DNA from: Alphaproteobacteria bacterium
GTDB lineage: Bacteria; Pseudomonadota; Alphaproteobacteria; Micavibrionales; Micavibrionaceae
NCBI GenBank assembly: GCA_020442385.1
Contig: JAGRKE010000014.1
Span: 243,555-307,554 of the forward strand
DNA: 64,000 bases
Reading direction: 5' to 3'
Shown piece after piece: positions 39,202-47,705 of this stretch. The stretch's first letter is position 1; each line of letters begins with the position of its first letter. The position numbers and the translations under genes were made by a program. The notes under the pieces are model-generated. The model had not been told where the DNA came from. It saw only the letters and a list, made by a program, of their open reading frames with translations, and made no database searches.

Positions 39202-41901
39202 TTAGGCCGCCTTTTTGGCCTCCGTGTTAGAGGCTTCAGGCTTTCCCCGCGCCTCCGCCCGAATGCTTGCTTGTGCCGCCGCTAAGCGGGCAATTGGCAC
39301 GCGGTAGGGTGAACAAGATACATAGTCTAAGCCGATACTCTCACAGAAGGCAATCGAGTCGGGATCACCGCCATGCTCGCCGCAAATACCGACCTTCAGA
39401 TCAGGGTTGGTGGCGCGGCCGCCCACGCTCGCCAGCTCGACCAGACGGCCCACGCCATCCACGTCCAGCGTCTGGAACGGGTCGCGCTCGAATATGCCGT
39501 GACCAACATAGGCGGGCAGGAAGTTCGCCGCGTCATCACGGCTCATCCCCAGTGTTGTTTGCGTCAGGTCATTTGTGCCGAAGCTGAAGAAATCCGCGCT
39601 TTGCGCCACTTCATTGGCCGTCAGTGCGGCGCGCGGCAGCTCGATCATCGTGCCGACGAGATATTGCAGCTCTGCGCCCTTTTCTTCAAAGACCGCCTTG
39701 GCCGTATCTTCAACAACCTTGCGCAGCATCTCCAGCTCTTTATGCGTACCGATCAGCGGGATCATCACCTCAGGGATAATCTTCCCGCCCGCCTCGATCG
39801 CGCCTTCGAAAATTGCGCGGGCCTGCATTTCATAAATTTCCGGGTACGTAATACCGAGGCGGCAACCGCGGTGGCCGAGCATCGGATTGGCTTCATGCAA
39901 CTCACCCAGACGGCGTTCTACCGCGTCACGCTCAATGCCCGCAGTCTTGGCAAAATGCGCAATATCCTCATCGCTGTGCGGCAGGAATTCATGCAACGGC
40001 GGATCGAGCAAGCGCACCGTAATCGGCAGGCCGTCCATAATTTTAAACAATGCGGTGAAATCACTGCGCTGCTCAGGCAAAAGTTTAGCCAGAACATCGC
40101 GGCGCTCTTCTTCGGTCGTTGCAAAAATCATCTCGCGCACATTTTGAATACGCTCAGGATCGAAGAACATATGCTCGGTGCGGCACAGGCCAATCCCTTC
40201 CGCGCCGAATTCAATCGCCGTTGTCGCATCCAGCGGCGTTTCGGCGTTTGTGCGCACACGCATGCGGCGGCGCGCATCCGCCCATTCCATCAGGGTCGAG
40301 AAATCACCGGAAAGCTCTGGCTGAATAGTTGGAACTTCGCCCCAGATCACTTCACCGCTGGAGCCATCGATTGTAATGATATCACCATCCTTAATCGTGC
40401 GTTGGCCGACATGGATTTGCTTGGCAGAGGCATCAATATGCAGCTCCCCTGCTCCGGCCACACACGGCTTACCCATACCGCGCGCAACAACGGCGGCGTG
40501 GCTGGTCATTCCGCCGCGCGAGGTTAGAACCCCTTGCGCCGCGTGCATCCCGTGAATGTCTTCGGGGCTGGTTTCCTGACGGCAAAGAATAACCTTCTCG
40601 CCCTTATTCGATAGCGCTTCGGCTTCATCGGCTGTGAACACGACATGGCCGGACGCCGCGCCGGGAGAGGCCGGCAAGCCCTTAGTCAAAATATCCTTGC
40701 TGGCCTGCGGGTCGAGCGTCGGGTGCAACAGCTGATCCAGAGAGCTGGCATCAATGCGCAAAAGCGCCTCTTCCTGCGTAATCAGCCCTTCATCAACCAT
40801 ATCAACGGCGATCTTGAGCGCCGCCTGCGCCGTGCGCTTCCCCGTGCGGGTTTGCAGCAGATACAGCTCCCCGCTCTGCACGGTAAATTCAATGTCCTGA
40901 ACGTCCTTGAAATGCTTTTCCAGCTTCTCACGCAGCGCGTCGAGCTTGGCAAATACGTCCGGCATGGTCTCTTCCATGGACGGCAGATCGCTGCCCTCTT
41001 TCTCGCGGCCATATTTGGTCAGCGATTGCGGCGTGCGAATGCCCGCCACAACGTCTTCGCCCTGCGCATTGATCAGATATTCGCCGTAGAAATAATTCTC
41101 GCCCGTGGACGGATCGCGCGTGAAAGCCACCCCGGTCGAACAATCCTCGCCCATATTGCCAAAGACCATCGCCTGCACGTTTACGGCTGTGCCCCATTTA
41201 TCGGAAATCTCGTTAATGCGGCGGTAAGATACGGCGCGCGGGGTCATCCATGAATCAAACACTGCGCCGATCGCGCCCCAAAGCTGCGCCTCGGGGTCTT
41301 CCGGGAAGGCCGCGCCTGTGTCACGCTCCACCAGCTCTTTATACTCCTCGACAATTTCTTGCCAGCCTTTGGCATCGATGTCGGTATCTTGTTTTTTGCC
41401 GTTGTGACGCAGATAGCTGTCGATCACATCTTCAAATTCATGATGATCAACACCCAGAACCACATTCGAATACATCTGGATAAAGCGGCGGTAGGAATCC
41501 CACGCGAAGCGCTCATCGCCCGATTGTGTCGCGAGACCTTGTACGGTTGTGTCGTTCAGACCCAAATTCAAAACCGTATCCATCATGCCCGGCATGGACA
41601 CGCGCGCACCTGATCGCACAGACACCAGCAGCGGGTTATTCGCATCGCCGAAGCTCATGCCAACGGATTTTTCAATTCCTGCTAGAGCGTTTTCAACTTC
41701 GCTTTTCAGAGTATCGGGATAGTTTTTATCGTTATCGTAATAGGCGGTGCAAACATCGGTCGTGATCGTAAATCCGGGAGGAACAGGAAGACCGAGAGAG
41801 GCCATTTCTGCCAGATTGGCGCCCTTGCCCCCCAGCAATTCGCGCATCGATCTGTCGCCTTCTGTCTTATCTTTGCCGAAACTATATACCCATTTGGTCA
41901 T
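39202..41901 (-). CDS. ppdK: Pyruvate, phosphate dikinase
   Basis: 899 residues. It interconverts pyruvate, ATP and phosphate with PEP, AMP and pyrophosphate. ATP-grasp domain with GGKGANLAEMASLGLPVPPG; phosphohistidine domain with GGMTSHAAVVARGMGKPCV (His acceptor); PEP-binding TIM barrel ending in GICGEHGGDP and the active-site Cys-Glu region. Length is standard. A typical AGGAG precedes ATG 41901. Confidence 0.96.
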   Translation of the reverse strand: MTKWVYSFGKDKTEGDRSMRELLGGKGANLAEMASLGLPVPPGFTITTDVCTAYYDNDKNYPDTLKSEVENALAGIEKSVGMSFGDANNPLLVSVRSGARVSMPGMMDTVLNLGLNDTTVQGLATQSGDERFAWDSYRRFIQMYSNVVLGVDHHEFEDVIDSYLRHNGKKQDTDIDAKGWQEIVEEYKELVERDTGAAFPEDPEAQLWGAIGAVFDSWMTPRAVSYRRINEISDKWGTAVNVQAMVFGNMGEDCSTGVAFTRDPSTGENYFYGEYLINAQGEDVVAGIRTPQSLTKYGREKEGSDLPSMEETMPDVFAKLDALREKLEKHFKDVQDIEFTVQSGELYLLQTRTGKRTAQAALKIAVDMVDEGLITQEEALLRIDASSLDQLLHPTLDPQASKDILTKGLPASPGAASGHVVFTADEAEALSNKGEKVILCRQETSPEDIHGMHAAQGVLTSRGGMTSHAAVVARGMGKPCVAGAGELHIDASAKQIHVGQRTIKDGDIITIDGSSGEVIWGEVPTIQPELSGDFSTLMEWADARRRMRVRTNAETPLDATTAIEFGAEGIGLCRTEHMFFDPERIQNVREMIFATTEEERRDVLAKLLPEQRSDFTALFKIMDGLPITVRLLDPPLHEFLPHSDEDIAHFAKTAGIERDAVERRLGELHEANPMLGHRGCRLGITYPEIYEMQARAIFEGAIEAGGKIIPEVMIPLIGTHKELEMLRKVVEDTAKAVFEEKGAELQYLVGTMIELPRAALTANEVAQSADFFSFGTNDLTQTTLGMSRDDAANFLPAYVGHGIFERDPFQTLDVDGVGRLVELASVGGRATNPDLKVGICGEHGGDPDSIAFCESIGLDYVSCSPYRVPIARLAAAQASIRAEARGKPEASNTEAKKAA

Positions 41902-41957
41902 AATTTTACTCTCCTGAAAGTCACGCTCACGGCGGCTAAAAGCTATCTTTACCGAGG

Positions 41958-41985
41958 GTTTAACCGCATTTCATACAGATGTCAA
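41958..41985 (-). promoter_or_regulatory. Possible ppdK promoter
   Basis: Minus strand TTGACA (41985-41980) and a weak TAAACC (41963-41958) with a 16- to 17-base spacer. Confidence 0.35.
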
Positions 41986-42059
41986 AAAATATTAGGATAT
42001 GTGCGCCTTTTACGCCACCCCTTGAGCCGATTCTGTCCTCAAACTTTTCTGTTTTTTTA

Positions 42060-42088
42060 TTGACATAATAAAAAATTATTTGTAGTAT
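42060..42088 (+). promoter_or_regulatory. Sigma70-like promoter
   Basis: TTGACA 42060-42065 and TAGTAT 42083-42088, 17-base spacer; leads to the small gene at 42135 with a leader of about 40 bases and a good AGAGGAAAG ribosome site. Confidence 0.6.
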
Positions 42089-42134
42089 ACCTCAAATTCG
42101 AAACTTACAGCAGTTGATTAAGAGGAAAGAAATA

Positions 42135-42374
42135 ATGAGCAATGACAATTTTCAAAACTTTATTACTTCTAAGTTCGGTGAAGGCGCTTTTGCACAAGTA
42201 AACCTGGAAGAAGGAAAATTGGAGTTTTTTAGAAAAGACGCTGTTGTTGATGACGTTAACACAGACATCATCAATACCACGGACGAGTTCATCGATTTAG
42301 ATGGAAAAGTTTCAAATTGGGAAAGTACCAGAAACGCTTTTATGCAGTTCCTGCACAATACGCCTAAATCATAG
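42135..42374 (+). CDS. Hypothetical small acidic protein, 79 aa
   Basis: Soluble, acidic; NFQNFITSKFGEGAFAQVNL at the N-terminus. Not recognised. It has a clear promoter and ribosome site, so it is probably expressed as a single gene. It overlaps the 3' end of the convergent acetyltransferase gene by 11 bp. Confidence 0.6.
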   Translation: MSNDNFQNFITSKFGEGAFAQVNLEEGKLEFFRKDAVVDDVNTDIINTTDEFIDLDGKVSNWESTRNAFMQFLHNTPKS

Positions 42375-42891
42375 TTTTCACCATCATCAAGCACAGCTGA
42401 TCATCCAGCGGGCGCACCTCGTTGGGTGCGGTGAGTTTGCGGTCATAGGTCACGCCGTTCCCATCGGCAACATAGCCGAGCTTGCCATAGAGCCTTTGCG
42501 CCGGGCCGGCCTGCGCGGCGACACTCACACCGATCCCGATCTGGTCCTTACCCCGCGCGCGGGCCAGATTTTCACAATGCTCAATCAGCATGGTAGCAAT
42601 GCCGCAGCGGCGAAAATTCGGCAAAACGTTCAAATCCTGCACCTCAGGAATTTCCAGTTTTTGAAACAGCGCATATTTGGGAAACCAGTTCAGAATGCAA
42701 TAGCCGGTATCAACCCCATCCAGAACCGCGATATAAATCTCGCGCATACCGCTTTCGACACGGTCGAATTGATGCTCGAAATAGCCGTAATCCTTGCCCG
42801 TTCCCATAGCCGCAATCATGCACTCAAGGCGGAAAACGTCGCCGCGCTCCGCCTTGTGAATAACCAGCTTTTCTAATTGCTCAATCGCCAT
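42364..42891 (-). CDS. GNAT-family N-acetyltransferase
   Basis: 175 residues. The acetyl-CoA loop is LPNFRRCGIATMLIEHCENLARARG (in parts, about residues 89-113), preceded by the EIPEVQDLNVLP strand and followed by AAQAGPAQRLYGKLGYV, a textbook GNAT motif A-B sequence. Substrate unknown. Its start overlaps the 5' flank of the divergent gene at 42913, with about 20 bases between. Confidence 0.85.
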   Translation of the reverse strand: MAIEQLEKLVIHKAERGDVFRLECMIAAMGTGKDYGYFEHQFDRVESGMREIYIAVLDGVDTGYCILNWFPKYALFQKLEIPEVQDLNVLPNFRRCGIATMLIEHCENLARARGKDQIGIGVSVAAQAGPAQRLYGKLGYVADGNGVTYDRKLTAPNEVRPLDDQLCLMMVKTMI

Positions 42892-42912
42892 CGCATTCTC
42901 TACACTTTATCC

Positions 42913-43359
42913 ATGTCTATTATTCACATTATAGCCGTCTTTGTCCTGACAATATTTTTTGCCAATAACGCCTTGGCGGAAACGCAGTCACCTTTTCAGG
43001 GCGGGTTGAAATACACCGCCATTCGCAAGGCCGAAAATGCCGCACCGGCACAACCGACAGAGTTAGACGCAGATAATCAAGATGAAGACAGCGCCGCCGC
43101 GCGTGTCTGGAGAAAATATCAGGATCTGGCCACGGGCCAAGCCGCCGATACTGAAAATGATACGGGCAAAGAGACGCCGGAAGCAACGGTGAATACCGAT
43201 GTAGAGCCTGCGCCCCAAAATGCGGGAAACACAGGACTGTCAGGATTGATGCAGCAATATCAGCACAACAAGCAAAGCCGCAGCGAAATGCACACCATCA
43301 AGATCAAGCAGCCCGAACCGGTAGCGCCGCCTAGCGTGCCGGATGTAAACGCGAATTGA
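42913..43359 (+). CDS. Exported low-complexity protein, 148 aa
   Basis: Signal peptide (MSIIHIIAVFVLTIFFANNALA). The mature part is disordered, rich in Ala, Asp, Glu, Pro and Gln, with VWRKYQDLATGQ and LMQQYQHNKQS helices. Not recognised. It precedes the prenyl synthase gene by about 50 bp on the same strand. Confidence 0.55.
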   Translation: MSIIHIIAVFVLTIFFANNALAETQSPFQGGLKYTAIRKAENAAPAQPTELDADNQDEDSAAARVWRKYQDLATGQAADTENDTGKETPEATVNTDVEPAPQNAGNTGLSGLMQQYQHNKQSRSEMHTIKIKQPEPVAPPSVPDVNAN

Positions 43360-43408
43360 AGACTCAAAATTCTTGCCGGAATTCGTAAAAGCTGCTTTAA
43401 CAGCCAGT

Positions 43409-44422
43409 ATGAACGCACAAGCCGTACAAACAAAACCGACCAGCGAAAACCCGCTCGAAGCACTCTCCAGCCTGCTTGAGACGGATATGAAAGCGGTGAA
43501 TGCCGCGATCATTAAACATATGGATTCGCCTGTTGCGCTGATCCCGCAGCTGGCCACCTATATTGTGGCGGCTGGGGGTAAACGCATTCGCCCGCTCCTC
43601 ACTCTCGCCTGCACGTCGATTTACGGCGGAGAGATGGCGCGCGCCCACGGCCTGTCCGCCGCGGTAGAATTCATCCACACAGCAACCTTGCTGCATGATG
43701 ATGTGGTTGACGAGAGCGAGGAGCGCCGCGGGCAAAAGGCCGCCAATCTGATTTTCGGCAATCAAGCCAGCGTACTGGTCGGGGATTTTCTGTTCTCCCG
43801 CGCCTTCCAATTGATGACGGCGGACGGCTCTTTGGGCATCCTAAAAATTCTATCTGACGCCTCCGCGATCATCGCACAAGGCGAGGTGATGCAGCTCGCC
43901 ACCACCGGCAACCTCTCCACCACCATGGATGATTATATTGAGGTGATTAAAGCCAAAACCGCCGCGCTGTTTGCCGCCGCCTGCGAGGTTGGCCCGGTGA
44001 TTGCGGGCGCCGATAAATCCGCCGCCAGCGCCATGGCGGAGTACGGCTTGAATATGGGCATTGCCTTCCAGATTGCCGATGATGCGTTGGATTATGATGC
44101 AGATCAGGATGCGCTGGGCAAAACCATCGGCGATGATTTCCGTGAAGGGAAAATGACAGCGCCCGTCCTGTTTGCTCTCGCGCAAGCCGACGAGGAAGAG
44201 AGAGCTTTCTGGACCCGCACACTAGTGGAAAAAAATCAGCAGGATAGAGACCTCGCGCAAGCTCAAGAAATTTTAAACAGACACAGCGCGCTAAAACGCT
44301 CACTCAAGCTAGCTGAAGAGTACGGAGAAAAAGCACGCCTCGCGCTGGCCGAAGCGCCCGATCATAACTTGCGCGCCCTGCTCGATGCGCTCATACCCTA
44401 TACAATTCATCGTGGATCTTAA
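43409..44422 (+). CDS. ispB: Long-chain polyprenyl diphosphate synthase (octa-/decaprenyl type)
   Basis: 337 residues from ATG 43409. First motif LLHDDVVDESEERRG (DDxxD, about residue 102), second DDALDYDAD (about residue 229), and GGKRIRPLL. The DDxxD without an insert marks the long-chain class that makes the ubiquinone side chain. The final chain length cannot be read from the sequence. Contrast with the short-chain ispA at 8.3 kb. Confidence 0.88.
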   Translation: MNAQAVQTKPTSENPLEALSSLLETDMKAVNAAIIKHMDSPVALIPQLATYIVAAGGKRIRPLLTLACTSIYGGEMARAHGLSAAVEFIHTATLLHDDVVDESEERRGQKAANLIFGNQASVLVGDFLFSRAFQLMTADGSLGILKILSDASAIIAQGEVMQLATTGNLSTTMDDYIEVIKAKTAALFAAACEVGPVIAGADKSAASAMAEYGLNMGIAFQIADDALDYDADQDALGKTIGDDFREGKMTAPVLFALAQADEEERAFWTRTLVEKNQQDRDLAQAQEILNRHSALKRSLKLAEEYGEKARLALAEAPDHNLRALLDALIPYTIHRGS

Positions 44423-44425
44423 AAT

Positions 44426-44905
44426 TTAATCGGCGGAAAAGCTGTCAGAGTCATCTTCCATCAGCTCTCGCAGTACGCGCCCGTCCGAGTTGGGATTGGT
44501 CTCGCCAAACCGTTGCTCCCAGATTTTTAAAATCTGATCAGGCAATGTATCAATATCAAAGGGCTTATAAATAATCCCTAAGACACCCAAAGCCTTATAG
44601 CTTTCCTGCATCACAATCTTGGTCTTGCCGGTCATGAAAATAACAGGAATATCTTTGCCATCTTTATTCGCGCGCAAATAATCAAGCGTATCTGGCCCGC
44701 TCATCTCCGGCATCTGCAAGTCCAGCAAAATCAAATTAGGCTGCAGCTCGTTTAAGCGCGAAAGCATTTCCTTTCCACTACCACAGGTTGCCATTACGAT
44801 TTTATGCTTTGGATCGCCCTTCTCATACGCCTTGCGGACAAGCTGGCGGATTTCAAAGTCATCATCAACATAAACAATACGGTTGGGTCGTTCTGAATTT
44901 GGCAC
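44426..44905 (-). CDS. Single-domain response regulator
   Basis: 159 residues, one receiver domain: YVDDD acidic pocket, phospho-acceptor Asp62 in LLDLQMPEMSG, Thr92 in MTGKT and Lys114 in YKPFD. A ~35-residue acidic tail (LRELMEDDSDSFSAD) follows and there is no output domain. No kinase is nearby, so its partner is unknown. Start ATG 44905. Confidence 0.88.
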   Translation of the reverse strand: MPNSERPNRIVYVDDDFEIRQLVRKAYEKGDPKHKIVMATCGSGKEMLSRLNELQPNLILLDLQMPEMSGPDTLDYLRANKDGKDIPVIFMTGKTKIVMQESYKALGVLGIIYKPFDIDTLPDQILKIWEQRFGETNPNSDGRVLRELMEDDSDSFSAD

Positions 44906-45015
44906 TTTTAAAAACGCTTTTTTGTTTGATATGTAACCTTCAGTATATAAGAAAATGCTTTTTTATACAGCTTAAATTTTACGTTTTTAGAGCTATATAA
45001 TTTTTAAACACGCTT

Positions 45016-45049
45016 TATAATGCCTAGTCCTTACGGCGAACGTAAGGAC
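45016..45049 (+). promoter_or_regulatory. -10 box followed by a 9-bp hairpin at the mRNA start
   Basis: TATAAT at 45016-45021, then GTCCTTACG-GCGAA-CGTAAGGAC (45027-45035/45041-45049). The hairpin begins where transcription would start. It could be an operator for a metal- or stress-sensing repressor or a 5' stabilising structure of the permease mRNA. A clear -35 box is not seen. Confidence 0.5.
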
Positions 45050-45084
45050 AAACAAAAAAACAGAAAAGATTTTTTCAAAACACA

Positions 45085-46152
45085 ATGGAATCATCCGCAC
45101 ACCAACCATCCTGCTGCTCTTCGGATCATGGCGACCATTCCCACGGTAACAAACGCTTTGACATTATTTTGCATGGCAGCCTGCTGATTATTTTCCTTGC
45201 GCTTGTCGGCTATATGTTTGCGCCGCAGATCACACCGTTGCATGATTTCGCCTATGCAATTATCGATCTGGCCCACAAAATGTGGTGGGGCGTGGTTTTA
45301 GGGATCACCTTTGTCGGGCTGATGAGCAAAATTCCCAAAGAATATTTTCAGGCCATATTGGGGCGCGGTGACACGGTCGGCGGTATTTTCCGCGCAACCT
45401 TTGCCGGATTGCTGCTTGATTTATGTTCCCACGGCATTCTTTTGATCGGTGCGAAGCTTTATGAGCGCGGCGCCTCGCTGGCACAGGTTATGGCGTTTTT
45501 GATCGCCAGCCCGTGGAATTCACTTTCGCTGACGATTATCCTAATCGCCTTGATCGGACTAAAATGGACTTTGGTCTTCATTGCCGGTTCAGCGCTGATT
45601 GCGGTTGTAACGGGCCTTATTTATTTGGCGCTGGTCAATGCAGGCGTGCTCCCCAAAAATCCGCACAGCATCGATCTGCCGCAGGATTTCTCGCTCATAC
45701 AGGATGCGAAAAGCCGCTTAAAAAGGTTCAAGCCCAACAGAGCTTATTTCAAAGATGTCATCACAAGCGGGCTGAGCGAGGCCACGATGCTACTGCGCTG
45801 GCTGTTGCTGGGAATGATCTTGGCCGCGGCCATTCGCGCCTTTGTGCCTCCCGATATTTTTACCAACTGGTTTGGACCAAGCCTGATGGGACTTGTGCTC
45901 ACTCTTGTTGCCACCACAATTATTGAGGTCTGCTCGGAAGGCTCCGCCCCGATTGCCGCCGAAATTATCAATGGCGCGGGCGCGCCGGGTAACGGCTTCG
46001 TTTTCCTGATGGCGGGCGTGGCCACTGACTACACCGAAATCATGATCATTCGCGAATTTTCAAAAAGCTGGTGGGTCGCGCTGTCCCTGCCCCTGATTAC
46101 CGTGCCGCAGGTGCTGCTGCTCGGCTATATCATGAATGTCGCGGGCGGATAG
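45085..46152 (+). CDS. DUF318-family permease with Cys/His N-terminal tail
   Basis: 355 residues of the COG0701 permease type (ArsP-like). About eight membrane helices in two similar halves, with LLDLCSHGILLIGAKLYERG and the matching EVCSEGSAPIAAEIINGAGA, each containing a conserved Cys. The first 23 residues (PSCCSSDHGDHSHG) are rich in Cys and His and may bind metal. Relatives export organoarsenicals or other thiol-reactive compounds; the substrate here is unknown. Confidence 0.85.
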   Translation: MESSAHQPSCCSSDHGDHSHGNKRFDIILHGSLLIIFLALVGYMFAPQITPLHDFAYAIIDLAHKMWWGVVLGITFVGLMSKIPKEYFQAILGRGDTVGGIFRATFAGLLLDLCSHGILLIGAKLYERGASLAQVMAFLIASPWNSLSLTIILIALIGLKWTLVFIAGSALIAVVTGLIYLALVNAGVLPKNPHSIDLPQDFSLIQDAKSRLKRFKPNRAYFKDVITSGLSEATMLLRWLLLGMILAAAIRAFVPPDIFTNWFGPSLMGLVLTLVATTIIEVCSEGSAPIAAEIINGAGAPGNGFVFLMAGVATDYTEIMIIREFSKSWWVALSLPLITVPQVLLLGYIMNVAGG

Positions 46153-46551
46153 TTATTTCGGTTTGCGCACCTTCACGCTCGCGCCCTCACACGGATACAT
46201 CTCAAACAACGCCAAGGCCACAGCAGGCGCGGCGGTAAATTTCGCATGAACTTTGCGGTTTTGTTTCAGATAATAGGTCACGCGGTTTTGTAGAACATTG
46301 AGCGGCACATCTTCGGGCACGCAAAAATCAACACTGGGCGCAGTCCCCAGCGAGCGGATCAGATTGTGGTAATCCATTATCCCCGAGATATAAGCCTGAC
46401 AGGCAATATGGCTGCCGGGGATAAGCTCTTTACCGTTCTCATCAGAATCACAAACACTGATTAGATATTCGCCGGAGAATTGGGCGGCCCAAGCGCATTG
46501 CGGCGCGAACGCCAGCACACAAAACAATAGAAGAAGCCGCGCGGCCTTCAT
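46153..46551 (-). CDS. Rap1a/Tai-like secreted protein
   Basis: 132 residues with a signal peptide (ending CAWA). The mature ~108 residues follow the Rap1a/Tai pattern: CDSDE, HIACQAYISGIMDYHN, VDFCVPEDVPLNVLQNRV, then KFTAAPAVALALFEMYPC, with four Cys in the family positions. Founding members neutralise type VI amidase effectors in the periplasm. No effector or T6SS gene is nearby. It overlaps the helicase-domain gene stop by 1 bp. Confidence 0.72.
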   Translation of the reverse strand: MKAARLLLLFCVLAFAPQCAWAAQFSGEYLISVCDSDENGKELIPGSHIACQAYISGIMDYHNLIRSLGTAPSVDFCVPEDVPLNVLQNRVTYYLKQNRKVHAKFTAAPAVALALFEMYPCEGASVKVRKPK

Positions 46552-47636
46552 TACTTTCCGGCCTTCTTTAATTGCTGGAGCACCGCGAAGGGATTGTCTT
46601 GCGGATCGATTTTTGCTTCCGCGCTCATGACTTTTGGCCCGCGGTTTTCGCTCTTGTTGCGCTTGCCCTTTTTCTTGTCTTTATTGTCACGCTTAAAGTC
46701 TTTCTTGGGCTTTTGCGCTTTATCGCCGGACGCTTTTTGGAACGCCTTGCCTTTTTTCAGACGGAACGTCGCCAACTCAGGTTTTTCCTGCGGCTTATTC
46801 TCTTCAGCAGGCTTTTCGCCTTCTTCTATTGCTGCTTCAGGAGCTTTTTCCTCTTCGGCCTTCGCAGCCTCCGCATGCGGATCGTTGAGTTTGGTATGAC
46901 CCATCGCCTCCAAAACCGCATAAAGATCCTGAATCGGGCAGCCGAACCATTCCGCCATCTCATGACGCGCCTGGAACTTGCCACCTTGGGCTTGTTCGTA
47001 AATTGCATTAATGACGCGGTCTAGCATATCAATGCGGATCGCGCGCGGGCCATAAACCGGGTAGCCGATCACCTGATGGAAATCACGATCAACGGTATTT
47101 GGATCAACCGTGAAAGATACCACCCCATCATTGGGCAGCGGCGCAGGCAAAGGCTTGCCATTGAACAAAGACCACAGCGTTCCGCGCAGGCGCACCGCCG
47201 CTGGCTTATTCAAATCCGGCTGAAACACCAAAACCGGTCCCAAACGAATGCGCTTCGCACGCACGGTGCGGCGTGTATCCGTATCCAGCGCGGCAATTAA
47301 ATCTTCAATCTGTTCGCGCGGAACAATGCCCAGTGACTCATACACTTTTTCTGCAATGTCTTTTACAGGCGATGTGAGCTCAGAATCATTATGCAGCGCG
47401 ACCAGCGGCTCAAGCACTGTTTTGATATGTTCGTCCAGCCATTTTTGCAGGGCGGCCTTATTCTCATCATTGGCTTCTACCGGCTCAACGACAGGCGCAA
47501 GAACGCTCTGCCCTTTGCGCAGCGCAGCCACAGGTGCGCCCGGCAGAGGACTGCCCACCTTTTCCTGATAAAGGATTTGCCCCTCATCATTGAGTTTAAA
47601 CTGTTCTGGCTTTGCATCCGCAAGCGTGCTTGGCAT
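46551..47636 (-). CDS. SUV3-like helicase C-terminal domain without the helicase motor
   Basis: 361 residues. The middle matches the C-terminal part of alphaproteobacterial SUV3/MgpS-type helicases: LDEHIKTVLEPLVAL, EKVYESLGIVPR, RIRLGPVLVFQPDLNKPAAV, GYPVYGPRAIRIDMLDRVIN and EWFGCPIQDLYAVLEAMGH. No Walker A or DExH box is present, in this gene or upstream. A Lys/Glu-rich tail (about residues 255-340) may bind RNA. It might be a split helicase or a stand-alone accessory protein. Start ATG 47636. Confidence 0.65.
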   Translation of the reverse strand: MPSTLADAKPEQFKLNDEGQILYQEKVGSPLPGAPVAALRKGQSVLAPVVEPVEANDENKAALQKWLDEHIKTVLEPLVALHNDSELTSPVKDIAEKVYESLGIVPREQIEDLIAALDTDTRRTVRAKRIRLGPVLVFQPDLNKPAAVRLRGTLWSLFNGKPLPAPLPNDGVVSFTVDPNTVDRDFHQVIGYPVYGPRAIRIDMLDRVINAIYEQAQGGKFQARHEMAEWFGCPIQDLYAVLEAMGHTKLNDPHAEAAKAEEEKAPEAAIEEGEKPAEENKPQEKPELATFRLKKGKAFQKASGDKAQKPKKDFKRDNKDKKKGKRNKSENRGPKVMSAEAKIDPQDNPFAVLQQLKKAGK

Positions 47637-47705
47637 TGTGTTTATCCGTTTCCTTTTCTATGATGGCGTCGAATATGCCTACGATATAGACAAAAAACCA
47701 CAAGA

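Noticed and set aside
39373..40527. 384-codon frame opposite ppdK
   Set aside because: Shadow of ppdK; no start signals and no recognisable domain.
44941..45015. Gene in the gap before the permease
   Set aside because: Only short AT-rich frames; the sequence looks like promoter and leader.
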